From an uncultured Mordavella sp. (GTDB taxonomy: Bacteria > Bacillota > Clostridia > Lachnospirales > Lachnospiraceae), in NCBI GenBank assembly GCA_902406105.1, contig CABPCP010000054.1, positions 1-21,167 on the forward strand: a stretch of 21,167 bases of DNA, written 5' to 3'. The translations under genes and the position numbers were made by a program. Position 1 is the first letter of the stretch, and the number at the start of each line of letters is the position of its first letter. The notes under the pieces are model-generated. The model ran no database searches. It was not told the DNA's origin and saw only the letters and a list, made by a program, of their open reading frames with translations. This document shows positions 7,242-15,099 of the stretch, in pieces.

Positions 7242-8240
7242 ATGAAAAGTCTAAATGAAGACATTAAAACAGGACAGTTTAAGCAGGTATACCTCCTCTA
7301 TGGAGAGGAGGCGTACCTGAAGAAGCAATACAAAGAAAGGCTTATCAAGGCCATGCTGCCGGAAGGCGATACGATGAACTATGCCTGCTATGAGGGAAAG
7401 GGCATCGACAGCGCGGAGCTTATCGATCTTGCGCAGACTATGCCTTTTTTTGCGGAGCGCAGGCTGATCGTGGTAGAGAATTCCGGTTTTTTTAAGAGTT
7501 CTGAGCCGCAGCTTGCCGACTACCTACAAGAGGTGCCGGAGACAGCCTGCTTTCTTTTTGTGGAAAATGAGGTAGACAAAAGAGGCAGGATGTACAAGGC
7601 TGTGAAGGCTAAGGGACGGGCTGTGGAGCTGGGGCGCCAGGATGAGAAAACCTTGCTCTACTGGATTGCCGGCTGTATGAAGCGTGAAAGGAAGCAGATC
7701 ACAGAGAAAGCGGCCCGCCATCTGGTAGAGCGGGCAGGAACGGATATGGAGAATCTGACCCAGGAGATGGACAAACTATTTGCCTATACTATGGGAAGAA
7801 GTCAGATCACGGAAGAGGACATCGATGCGATCTGCACCGTTCAGATCACCAACCAGATCTTTGACATGGTGGAAGCAGTCGCGAAGCGGCAGCAGAAGAA
7901 AGCCCTGGAATACTACTATGACCTGCTGGCATTGAAGGAACCTCCCATGCGGATCTTGTATCTTTTGGCCAGGCAGTTCCGGCTTCTTCTGGAAGTCAAA
8001 GAATTGATGAAAACCGGCGCGGACAAAGCGCGGATCGCAAAAGTGGCGAAACTGCATCCTTTTGTGGCGGGAAAATATATGCGGCAGTGCCGGGACTTTA
8101 AAAGCGGGGAGCTAAGAAGCGCTATGGAAGAGGCGGCAGAACTGGAAGAGGCAGTAAAGACAGGGCGGCTGGGAGACCGGATGAGTGTGGAGCTGTTTAT
8201 TGCTTCCAGGACGAAACAGGCGTCTCCAAGCAGAAACTAG
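7242..8240 (+). CDS. holA: DNA polymerase III delta subunit (clamp loader)
   Basis: A 332-residue protein of usual HolA length. It is the wrench subunit of the clamp loader, opening the beta sliding clamp for loading at replication forks. The N-terminal AAA+-like region has the characteristic YLLYGEEAYLKKQYKERL start and PFFAERRLIVVENSGFF segment. The middle has the lid region KRQQKKALEYYYDLLALKEPPMRILYLLARQFRLLLEVKEL, diagnostic of HolA, followed by the C-terminal collar helices. As expected for delta, no Walker A is seen. ATG 7242 lies 3 nt after the previous stop with only a weak ribosome site, so its translation is probably coupled. The stop codon lies within a 14-bp tandem duplication. 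Confidence 0.93.
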   Translation: MKSLNEDIKTGQFKQVYLLYGEEAYLKKQYKERLIKAMLPEGDTMNYACYEGKGIDSAELIDLAQTMPFFAERRLIVVENSGFFKSSEPQLADYLQEVPETACFLFVENEVDKRGRMYKAVKAKGRAVELGRQDEKTLLYWIAGCMKRERKQITEKAARHLVERAGTDMENLTQEMDKLFAYTMGRSQITEEDIDAICTVQITNQIFDMVEAVAKRQQKKALEYYYDLLALKEPPMRILYLLARQFRLLLEVKELMKTGADKARIAKVAKLHPFVAGKYMRQCRDFKSGELRSAMEEAAELEEAVKTGRLGDRMSVELFIASRTKQASPSRN

Positions 8241-8254
8241 CAAGCAGAAACTAG
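8227..8254. repeat. Perfect 14-bp tandem duplication at the holA stop codon
   Basis: The 14-mer CAAGCAGAAACTAG occurs twice head-to-tail at 8227-8240 and 8241-8254. The first copy encodes the last holA residues and the stop; the second is noncoding. It looks like a recent replication-slippage duplication with no obvious function. Confidence 0.9.
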
Positions 8255-8316
8255 ATTGAAGACTTACGCGGCAAACTTAGTTTGATAGAAATGATACCAG
8301 GAAGAAAGGACAGACA

Positions 8317-10131
8317 ATGGCAGAGATAGATCAGAGCAAAATTCGTAATTTTTGTATCATCGCCCATATCGACCACGGAAAATCCACGCTGGCGGACCGG
8401 ATCATTGAGATGACGGGACTTTTGACCAGCAGGGAGATGCAGTCGCAGGTGCTGGACAATATGGAGCTGGAGCGGGAGAGAGGGATCACTATCAAAGCCC
8501 AGACAGTTCGGACAGTATACAAGGCTAAGGATGGAGAAGAATATATTTTCAATCTGATTGATACCCCAGGGCACGTGGACTTTAACTATGAGGTATCCAG
8601 AAGCCTGGCGGCCTGCGACGGCGCGATCCTGGTGGTGGATGCGGCTCAGGGGGTGGAAGCCCAGACTCTGGCGAATGTATATCTGGCGCTGGATCATGAT
8701 CTGGACGTGATGCCGGTCATCAATAAGATTGACCTTCCAAGCGCGGAACCAGAGCGGGCGATCGAGGAGATTGAGGACGTGATCGGGATCGAAGCTTCCG
8801 ATGCGCCCCAGATTTCCGCGAAGACGGGGCTGAATGTGGATCAGGTTCTGGAACAGGTGGTGGAAAAGATCCCGGCGCCCCAAGGCGATCCCAATGCGCC
8901 GCTGAAAGCCCTGATCTTCGATTCCGTCTATGATTCTTATAAAGGTGTGATCGTGTTCTGCCGGATCAAAGACGGAGTGGTGAAAAAAGGTACGCCGATC
9001 CGGATGATGGCTACAGGAGCCAAGGCGGAAGTGGTGGAAGTAGGTTATTTTGGGGCTGGCCAGCTGATCCCCTGTGAAGAACTGAGCGCGGGCATGGTAG
9101 GCTATATTACTGCCAGCCTGAAGAATGTGAAAGAAACCAGAGTTGGAGATACAGTGACCAACGCCCAGAATCCCTGCGCGGAGCCTCTGCCTGGATATCG
9201 GAAGGTCAATCCTATGGTGTACTGCGGCATGTATCCGGCGGATGGGGCGAAGTATCCGGATCTGAGAGACGCGCTGGAAAAATTGCAGTTAAACGATGCG
9301 TCTCTTCAGTTTGAACCGGAGACTTCAGTGGCTCTCGGCTTTGGGTTCCGATGCGGCTTCTTGGGGCTTTTGCACCTGGAGATCATCCAGGAGCGGCTGG
9401 AACGGGAATATAACCTGGATCTTGTAACAACGGCGCCCAGCGTTATTTATAAGGTTTATAAGACGGATGGCGAAGTGATCGATCTGACGAATCCCACCAA
9501 TCTGCCGGATCCATCGGAGATTGATTACATGGAAGAGCCGGTGGTGAAAGCGGAGATCATGGTGACGTCAGAGTACATCGGATCTATCATGGATCTGTGC
9601 CAGGAGCGGCGGGGCGTGTACGAGGGAATGGAATACATTGAAGAGACCCGTGCGGTCCTGCGTTATAAGCTTCCGCTCAACGAGATCATTTATGATTTCT
9701 TTGACGCTCTCAAATCCCGGTCCAGAGGGTATGCTTCCTTTGATTATGAGCTGGCCGGCTACGAGCAGTCTGAATTAGTGAAGCTGGATATCCTGATCAA
9801 CAAGGAAGAAGTGGACGCGCTGTCCTTCATTGTCCACGGGGATACGGCTTATGAGAGAGGCCGGAAGATGTGCGAGAAGCTCAAAGAAGAGATTCCGCGC
9901 CAGCTTTTCGAGATTCCGATCCAGGCGGCGATCGGCAGTAAGATCATTGCCAGGGAGACCGTGCGCGCTCTGCGCAAAGACGTGCTGGCCAAATGTTACG
10001 GCGGAGATATCACCCGGAAGAAGAAGCTTTTGGAGAAGCAAAAAGAAGGAAAGAAGCGGATGCGCCAGGTGGGCAATGTAGAGATTCCGCAGAAGGCCTT
10101 TATGAGCGTTTTGAAGCTGGATGATAAATAA
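8317..10131 (+). CDS. lepA: Elongation factor 4 (ribosomal back-translocase GTPase)
   Basis: A 604-residue translational GTPase. The G domain shows every motif: AHIDHGKST (G1), RGITI (G2), DTPGHVDF (G3), NKIDLPSA (G4) and SAKTG (G5). EF-G-like domains II, III and V follow, and the C-terminus has the LepA-specific domain ([26 protein letters not shown] and a final [13 protein letters not shown]). Length is exactly typical. It promotes correct ribosome function and 30S biogenesis, acting at the ribosome and membrane. ATG 8317 has AGAAAGGA six bases upstream. hemW follows 13 nt after the stop, a conserved lepA-hemW pairing in Firmicutes. Confidence 0.98.
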   Translation: MAEIDQSKIRNFCIIAHIDHGKSTLADRIIEMTGLLTSREMQSQVLDNMELERERGITIKAQTVRTVYKAKDGEEYIFNLIDTPGHVDFNYEVSRSLAACDGAILVVDAAQGVEAQTLANVYLALDHDLDVMPVINKIDLPSAEPERAIEEIEDVIGIEASDAPQISAKTGLNVDQVLEQVVEKIPAPQGDPNAPLKALIFDSVYDSYKGVIVFCRIKDGVVKKGTPIRMMATGAKAEVVEVGYFGAGQLIPCEELSAGMVGYITASLKNVKETRVGDTVTNAQNPCAEPLPGYRKVNPMVYCGMYPADGAKYPDLRDALEKLQLNDASLQFEPETSVALGFGFRCGFLGLLHLEIIQERLEREYNLDLVTTAPSVIYKVYKTDGEVIDLTNPTNLPDPSEIDYMEEPVVKAEIMVTSEYIGSIMDLCQERRGVYEGMEYIEETRAVLRYKLPLNEIIYDFFDALKSRSRGYASFDYELAGYEQSELVKLDILINKEEVDALSFIVHGDTAYERGRKMCEKLKEEIPRQLFEIPIQAAIGSKIIARETVRALRKDVLAKCYGGDITRKKKLLEKQKEGKKRMRQVGNVEIPQKAFMSVLKLDDK

Positions 10132-10144
10132 GAGAGGTTCTTGT

Positions 10145-11236
10145 ATGAAACCCTTAGAATTATATCTTCATATTCCTTTTTGCGTCAGCAAGTGTAAATA
10201 CTGTGATTTCCTGTCCGCTCCGGCCGGTGAGGAGGAGCGGCAGGCCTATGTGGAAAACCTTTGCCGGAAGATCCGTTCCTACGGAGAATTGGCAGAGGTT
10301 TCTTCGGTTGTCAGCATTTTCCTGGGCGGCGGTACGCCGTCCATCCTGAAAGCAGAGCAGACGGAAGCGGTTTTTCAGGCGATCTGGGAGACATTTACCT
10401 TAGCAAGGGATGCGGAGATCACTACGGAGATGAATCCGGGGACAGTGACGCGGGAAAAACTGAAAACATACCGGAAGGTGGGCATCAACCGGCTGAGTAT
10501 CGGCCTGCAGTCCATGGATGACCAAGAGTTAAAGATGTTGGGAAGGATCCATACCGTTCAGGATTTCCTGGATACTTACCGGCTAGCCAGAGAGGAAGGC
10601 TTTAGGAATATCAATGTGGACTTGATCTCGGCGATCCCTTATCAGACGGTGGAAAGCTGGGATCAGACTCTTAGGAGGACGGCGGAGCTTGGGCCGGAGC
10701 ATATTTCCGCCTACAGTCTGATCATCGAGGAAGGAACGCCTTTCTATGAGCGATACGGAGAAGGAGGGCACGCGGATGAACTGCCCGGTGAAGAAGCAGA
10801 GCGGCAGATGTATTACGATACAGCCAGGATTCTGGCGTCCTACGGATATCACCGCTATGAGATCTCCAATTATGCCAAGAAAGGGTACGAGTGCAGGCAT
10901 AACCTGGGATACTGGAACCGGACCGACTACCTGGGCATCGGGAGCGGAGCCGCTTCTTTGATCGATAACCGCCGCTGGGCAGAGGGTGAAGAGCCACAGG
11001 AGCTGACCCTGCAGGAACAGATGGAAGAATACATGTTTCTGGGCTTGAGGAAAACGGAAGGAGTGTCGCTGGAACAGTTTGCGGAGAATTTCGGAAGTTC
11101 TATGGACCGTGTATACAAAGAGGTGCTGGAGCGGATGTACCGCCTGGGATTGATGGAGAAAAAAGGAGAGTATGTGCGGTTGACCGAGCGAGGGATCGAT
11201 GTCAGCAATTCAGTGATGAGCGAGTTCTTGTTGTAA
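10145..11236 (+). CDS. hemW: Radical SAM heme chaperone HemW
   Basis: A 363-residue radical SAM protein. The 4Fe-4S motif is C13-x3-C17-x2-C20 followed by Asp-Phe (CVSKCKYCDF), which identifies HemW rather than oxygen-independent coproporphyrinogen oxidase HemN, where a fourth Cys follows. Other family marks are IFLGGGTPSIL, TTEMNPGTV, NRLSIGLQS and the HemW C-terminal domain around ECRHNLGYWNRTDYLGIGSGAAS. It is thought to insert heme into target proteins. ATG 10145 is chosen over 10121 because AGAGAGG lies seven bases before it and the earlier codon falls inside lepA. The stop TAA shares two bases with a large palindrome. The usual downstream heat-shock gene hrcA is not here. Confidence 0.95.
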   Translation: MKPLELYLHIPFCVSKCKYCDFLSAPAGEEERQAYVENLCRKIRSYGELAEVSSVVSIFLGGGTPSILKAEQTEAVFQAIWETFTLARDAEITTEMNPGTVTREKLKTYRKVGINRLSIGLQSMDDQELKMLGRIHTVQDFLDTYRLAREEGFRNINVDLISAIPYQTVESWDQTLRRTAELGPEHISAYSLIIEEGTPFYERYGEGGHADELPGEEAERQMYYDTARILASYGYHRYEISNYAKKGYECRHNLGYWNRTDYLGIGSGAASLIDNRRWAEGEEPQELTLQEQMEEYMFLGLRKTEGVSLEQFAENFGSSMDRVYKEVLERMYRLGLMEKKGEYVRLTERGIDVSNSVMSEFLL

Positions 11237-11276
11237 TTGGGGACGGGGGATTTTTAAAAATCCCCCGTCCCCAATT
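11235..11276. repeat. 42-bp perfect palindrome, REP-like; bidirectional terminator between convergent genes
   Basis: Two 21-nt arms (11235-11255 and 11256-11276) are exact reverse complements meeting at TTTTT|AAAAA, with the GC-rich core GGGGACGGGGGA in the left arm and its complement in the right. Either strand folds into a long stem, and both have T-rich stretches, so it can end transcription of hemW and of the opposing gene. Its GGGGACGG core is of the kind I recall as scattered repeats in Clostridia and related genomes; copy number here cannot be checked. It begins in the hemW stop codon and contains the last coding bases of the minus-strand gene. Confidence 0.8.
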
Positions 11277-13836
11277 GACATCCGCACATCGTTTTCCCGG
11301 ATATTGGGTCGTTCCAATAATACAATTCTTCAGGCTCTGCCACCCGGAACATGGGAAAGAGAGATTCCATATTTGGACAGATTTCCGGAAAGATGTTCCT
11401 GCATTGGATAAAAAGATCTGGATGATAGATTTTTGTTCGATGGTCGTTCCAAATAGCGCAGTAAAAGATACCTGCTTCGATCAGATCCTGGAACATATGG
11501 CTTCCATAACTTAGCTCCGGAAGGTATCCGGCCCCGCTGTCGGAGACTTCGCAGATGCCTCTAAACCCGGAGATATCCGCGAATCTGACGGGGACACCCA
11601 GCTCTGGGGAGGAGGTGCCCAGGCGGCCTGGAGATAAAAGGAGAAGATGTTTTCCTTTTCCCCGATAAAACCGATTGATTTGTCCTACTGCTTCTGCGGC
11701 CTGGGATTTCAGGCTGTAAGGATAGTTGTAGTAGGCTGTGGGGTCAATCTGGACGACAACATCAATCTTTTCTTTGACGGAATTTCCCATGGAAGAATTC
11801 TGAAGGGAAAAGAAGATGTCTTTGTCCGCCAATAAAGGGATCTCTACAGATGATCCTTGATGACCGGTGTACAGAGGCCGGCATTGGAGCAGATTTATTA
11901 CAAAACGGCCTTGTTCGTCCAGGTTGACAGTATATTCGATGTCTACCGGATGTTCATAAACCTTCTCCAGAGTGTGGAGGATCTGCCGCATAATGTCTGT
12001 GAATTCTTTGTTTTCCAGAAGTTTCTGGCAGGTAATGAACCAGACCTGCCGGCGCCGGTTCATCCGTTCCAGGGTAGCTTCAGCCTCATAGTCTCTTTCC
12101 ATAACCGCTTTTTTATACCACAGTGGGAGCTGCTCGATCAGAGAGTCGGCGGAAATGGTGACGAGAGCATTTTGGCTGGTGTCCAGAACATCCAGGTTCC
12201 TCTGGGAGAAACGATGCCTGTCTGCGGCAGTGCTGTGCATAGAGGCGGAAGGACGGTCCAGATTCGCCAGCCTGGGATAATCATTTTCTGTCCGGTCTAC
12301 CGCTCGTGTCCCAAGTCCGGCCACGATCCTAAGAAGGCCCGCAGAGGGATCCATATCGGAGTTCCAGCGATAAACGCTGTAACTATAACCAACTCCGGCG
12401 GCGGAGGGGAAGAAGTAAGGGCCGTGGTAGGAGCCGGAAACTCTTTGGACCAGAACGGCCATTTGCTCATCGTGTTGTTCCAATCCTCTTTGCCTTCGAT
12501 ATTCCAAGGCGGAGAGATCCATGGTACTGGCGTAAACGGCGCGCACCGCATCTTCGAAGGCCAAGAGACGCTCCTCCGGGGTACCCTGATTGACGCAGAA
12601 AACAGACTCGTATTTGCCGGCAAACGCATTCCCAAATCCGTCCTCCAGAAAGCTGGAAGAGCGGACGATGATCGGACTTTGCCCAAAATATTCGATGATA
12701 GACCGGAATTTCTCACGGATGTCAGGAGGAAAAGTTCCAGACAAGAGGGCGTTCCTCAGGTCTTGAGCCTTCTTAAAGTACCCGTCCTGCGTCCGCTGGG
12801 CAATGCGGGTTTCCCAGCAGTTGTTGGAGACGATATAAGTATAGAAGACATCGGAACCGATATAAAAAGAATCATGAGGTTCCTGATGTGCCAAGTATTG
12901 AGGAAGATGCTGATGGACGATCTTGCGGGCAAGCAGCATGCCGCAGGCTTTCCCGCCGATAGAACCGCTTCCAGCCATTCGGTCCCGGATGAGAAAATAG
13001 TCTTTAGGAGAAAAGTACTTCTTGATCATTTCCTGCAGGCGGGAATCTCTGGTCAAAGTGCTTTCCAGAATCTGCTGTTCTGTGTCCAGGTCAAAAGTTC
13101 CTCTCCGATAAGCCTCTCTGGCCATGGAGAAGAAGCGGTCATGACTGTCATAATTTTGGTCCGTCATTTCTGTTTCTTCCTCTTCCAGCAGCTGGTAATA
13201 CCGGCTTAAGGCTACGCCGTCTTCTAAGGTGCGGAAGGCCCCGGACGCCTGGTCATAAGAGTGGGGAAGAAACATTTTGGCAGAATATCGGTTCCATACT
13301 TTGAGAGGGTGCAGATAGAGAGCGTCTCCGGTATGGACATCAAGAAGGAGCTGAGTGGTATCCCGTATCCTGGCTACAGCCTCATAGGAGTGGCGCCCCC
13401 GCAGGAGCGGGAAATAAGCTACGGTGTCCAGACGAAATAAGAAGGGACAGGTTACCTGGAAGAAATTCCCCATCATAAGATCTGTATACCAGGCAGATTG
13501 AAGGGAAGAGAGGCTGTCAAAAATGTAGAACGCGTCCCGTCCCTCTTTTGCGATGCATTGGTAAATGTCTACCGTAAACGCCTCAAACCCTTTATCCGGG
13601 TCGAATTCGCGGATTTTAAGGCCGGGACGCGGAGTCAGTAAAGGCTCATGGCCCGCGAAGCGCATATAGATCAGATTACGCCCGTCCTGAATCGCCTGCC
13701 GGGCAAATGGCTCGGCAAAGAAGCGGAATTCTTCCAGGGCAGTCACACGCCACACTACATTGTCGCCCATGCGGATATGATCCAATAGAGCATCTACGCC
13801 GGAGAACCCGCTGCTGATCTTGTCAAACGCACTCAT
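11254..13836 (-). CDS. PEP/pyruvate-binding (PPDK-N-like) protein with degenerate KaiC-like N-terminal domain
   Basis: An 860-residue protein of unknown function. Residues 1 to about 190 look like a KaiC/RecA-type fold (FSGVDALLDHIRMGDNVVW, and DAFYIFDSLSSL in place of the Walker B strand) but the Walker A loop is missing: no GxxxxGKT is present where it should follow. From about 285 to 690 is a PEP-synthase/PPDK ATP-grasp domain with GSIGGKACG (K296) and IIVRSSSFLED (R392), ending in LLQCRPLYTG. There is no swivelling phosphohistidine domain and no PEP-binding TIM barrel, so it cannot be a complete PEP synthase. A further domain of about 160 residues follows. Start ATG 13836 has AAGGAGG at 13851-13845; an in-frame ATG at 13884 lacks one. 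The last residues LGTGDF are encoded by the palindrome. Possibly a regulatory kinase or phosphotransferase. Confidence 0.8.
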   Translation of the reverse strand: MSAFDKISSGFSGVDALLDHIRMGDNVVWRVTALEEFRFFAEPFARQAIQDGRNLIYMRFAGHEPLLTPRPGLKIREFDPDKGFEAFTVDIYQCIAKEGRDAFYIFDSLSSLQSAWYTDLMMGNFFQVTCPFLFRLDTVAYFPLLRGRHSYEAVARIRDTTQLLLDVHTGDALYLHPLKVWNRYSAKMFLPHSYDQASGAFRTLEDGVALSRYYQLLEEEETEMTDQNYDSHDRFFSMAREAYRRGTFDLDTEQQILESTLTRDSRLQEMIKKYFSPKDYFLIRDRMAGSGSIGGKACGMLLARKIVHQHLPQYLAHQEPHDSFYIGSDVFYTYIVSNNCWETRIAQRTQDGYFKKAQDLRNALLSGTFPPDIREKFRSIIEYFGQSPIIVRSSSFLEDGFGNAFAGKYESVFCVNQGTPEERLLAFEDAVRAVYASTMDLSALEYRRQRGLEQHDEQMAVLVQRVSGSYHGPYFFPSAAGVGYSYSVYRWNSDMDPSAGLLRIVAGLGTRAVDRTENDYPRLANLDRPSASMHSTAADRHRFSQRNLDVLDTSQNALVTISADSLIEQLPLWYKKAVMERDYEAEATLERMNRRRQVWFITCQKLLENKEFTDIMRQILHTLEKVYEHPVDIEYTVNLDEQGRFVINLLQCRPLYTGHQGSSVEIPLLADKDIFFSLQNSSMGNSVKEKIDVVVQIDPTAYYNYPYSLKSQAAEAVGQINRFYRGKGKHLLLLSPGRLGTSSPELGVPVRFADISGFRGICEVSDSGAGYLPELSYGSHMFQDLIEAGIFYCAIWNDHRTKIYHPDLFIQCRNIFPEICPNMESLFPMFRVAEPEELYYWNDPISGKTMCGCQLGTGDF

Positions 13837-13885
13837 AAGATATTCCTCCTTCTGCAAATGAAATAGGGTTTTTAGTTCAGACATG

Positions 13886-13919
13886 AAAAAAGGACGCGCA
13901 GAACTTCTGCGGCGCCCTT
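13886..13919 (-). terminator. Intrinsic terminator after rpiR, lying in the leader of the PEP-binding gene
   Basis: On the minus strand AAGGGCG-c-CGCAG pairs with CTGCG-CGTCC around the loop AAGTT (one bulged C and one G-U pair), followed by six T. It ends transcripts from the RpiR gene. A predicted promoter upstream of it at 13939-13967 would place the same hairpin inside the leader of the next gene, where it would act as an attenuator. An alternative CGGC/GCCG pairing just upstream could compete with it. Confidence 0.75.
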
Positions 13920-13938
13920 GCCGGTCGTGTTTTCTCTT

Positions 13939-13967
13939 ATTATATCAGAATTACTAGTAATTTCCAA
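13939..13967 (-). promoter_or_regulatory. Predicted sigma-A promoter for the PEP-binding gene
   Basis: On the minus strand TTGGAA (13967-13962) and a perfect TATAAT (13944-13939) are separated by 17 nt. It overlaps the end of the RpiR coding region. A start near 13932 gives a leader of about 95 nt containing the terminator-like hairpin. The only other space for a promoter, between that hairpin and the ribosome site, is about 35 nt. Confidence 0.55.
13949..13962. promoter_or_regulatory. Perfect 14-bp palindrome within the promoter spacer; candidate operator
   Basis: AATTACTAGTAATT (13949-13962) equals its own reverse complement and lies almost wholly between the -35 and -10 boxes of the predicted promoter. 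It includes the RpiR stop codon. A dimeric repressor bound there would block RNA polymerase. The short AT-rich sequence could be coincidental, so confidence is limited. Confidence 0.35.
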
Positions 13968-14811
13968 GTTCTCCTAAGTAACGGTCGATCTTTTTCAGCC
14001 GTTTCTCAATGCCCTTTACCTGATGGCTGATCACGTCCAACAGGATTTCCGCCGCAAACTGGGGAGCGATCATTGAATTAAAAAAAGTACTGCTGTCTAC
14101 CGGAACTGTGATCAGGGCGGAAGCGTACGGGGCCAGCAGGGCGCTTGGCTTATCGGTGATGACTACGATGGAAGCGCCGGCTTCCTTGGCCATTTCCACA
14201 ACACAGCGGTCCACAGATGAATACCTGGGGAAACTAAACACGATCAGGCAGTCGTCCTTGGTGATGCTGCAGATGTGATCGATTGGACTGATGGAGCTGG
14301 AAGCGGTGGTTTCCACGTTTGGAAGCATGTGCTTCAGATATAGAAGAAAATAATCGCCAAGACAGGCGTTCCCGCGGGTGGCAACAATATATCTGCGCCG
14401 GGCCTTGATGATCAGCCCGGCGGCTTCGCGAAAAGAAGCGCTGGTATTGTTGACGAAAACGGTTTCTAGATTTTTGGCGGCATTATTGAAATGGAGCTGG
14501 ATATATTCAGAATCTTTCCCAAGCTTTGAGGCCTTGGCAGCCCGCTGGGAAGGGACGGTAATAGAACTGGAAATGTTTAAAACCTTCCCCTGATAGCTTT
14601 TCCTCAGCGCTTTTTGGAAATCCATAAATCCGGAGAACCCAAGAGAGCGGCTGAAGCGGATAACGGAAGATTCGCTGACGGAAAGCTTTTGGGCAATTTC
14701 TGTGGAGGTCATAAAGCAAGCCTCGGAGGAGTTGTCGAGGATAAATTCCGCGATGGTCTTCTGTGTTTTGGTCAGATTTGCGTTATGGATTAGTTCGTGT
14801 AGTTCTTTCAT
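13954..14811 (-). CDS. MurR/RpiR-family transcriptional regulator (HTH plus SIS)
   Basis: A 285-residue regulator. The N-terminal helix-turn-helix (about 1-75) shows the family pattern TEIAQKLSVSESSVIRFSRSLGFSGFMDFQKAL. The C-terminal SIS domain (about 115-255) normally binds a phosphosugar or amino-sugar phosphate; here it includes RYIVATRGNACLGDYF and IVFSFPRYSSVDRCV, with ASIVVITDKPSALLAPYA. ATG 14811 has GGAGG ten bases upstream. It is divergent from ald and upstream of the PEP-binding gene on the same strand, so it may control either or both, and itself. The usual adjacent sugar-phosphate genes are absent, so the effector cannot be guessed from context. Confidence 0.92.
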   Translation of the reverse strand: MKELHELIHNANLTKTQKTIAEFILDNSSEACFMTSTEIAQKLSVSESSVIRFSRSLGFSGFMDFQKALRKSYQGKVLNISSSITVPSQRAAKASKLGKDSEYIQLHFNNAAKNLETVFVNNTSASFREAAGLIIKARRRYIVATRGNACLGDYFLLYLKHMLPNVETTASSSISPIDHICSITKDDCLIVFSFPRYSSVDRCVVEMAKEAGASIVVITDKPSALLAPYASALITVPVDSSTFFNSMIAPQFAAEILLDVISHQVKGIEKRLKKIDRYLGELGNY

Positions 14812-15099
14812 AGGTTAAATGCCTCCGGTGATGCGTTCTATTCTATGATAATTTAATCACGAATCCTGCAAAGATGCAAGGAAATTGTAAAGACAATTTG
14901 AAAAAACTACCCGTATTCAAAAGGATTTGTGAAAAAAATAACTTTTATTGAATAATAGAGAACCTTATGTTACTATAATTTTAAAGACAAATGAATAATA
15001 TTCTTCACAAAAGAAACTTTGTGAAAAATATTGTTCATTTACTTTCTGCACACTGCGGAAGCGGAACGGAAAATTTTTAAATTTAGGAGGTAGAGATAA
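14812..15099. other. Divergent rpiR/ald intergenic region, AT-rich and repeat-rich
   Basis: This 288-bp gap has no plausible gene. It holds a weak candidate rpiR promoter on the minus strand (TTTGCA 14872-14867, 16-nt spacer, TATCAT 14850-14845), an inverted repeat AAATTGT-aaag-ACAATTT at 14882-14899, and a copy of TTTGTGAAAAA at 14926. Further on are a TATAAT at 14974-14979 for ald, with a TTGAAT 20 nt away that is too distant for a standard promoter, and a long inverted repeat at 14989-15040. The motif TTTGTGAA recurs in both arms of that repeat, which suggests regulator binding sites. Confidence 0.5.
14989..15040 (+). promoter_or_regulatory. Long imperfect inverted repeat at the predicted 5' end of the ald mRNA
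   Basis: Two 23-nt arms (14989-15011 and 15018-15040) match at 21 positions around the loop AGAAAC; one of the two mismatches is a G-U pair in RNA. The innermost eight pairs are TTCACAAA/TTTGTGAA. Predicted transcription from TATAAT at 14974-14979 starts only a few bases before it, so the ald mRNA would begin with this hairpin. No T-tract follows, so it is probably an operator or an RNA-stability element, not a terminator. Confidence 0.6.

Noticed and set aside
8256..8291. TTGAAG with downstream TTGATAGAAAT as a lepA promoter
   Set aside because: The spacing to any -10-like box is well outside 16-18 nt.
8251..8883. Minus-strand open frame of 210 codons over the lepA start
   Set aside because: It is a mirror of the lepA G domain and lacks a start signal or known motif.
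11857..13209. Long plus-strand open frame of 450 codons opposite the PEP-binding gene
   Set aside because: It is the antisense shadow of a clear minus-strand gene with recognisable motifs, and its translation has no recognisable domain and no suitable ribosome site.
13837..13884. Upstream in-frame ATG at 13884 for the PEP-binding gene
   Set aside because: It follows directly on a terminator T-run with no ribosome site, while ATG 13836 has a perfect AAGGAGG seven to eight bases before it.
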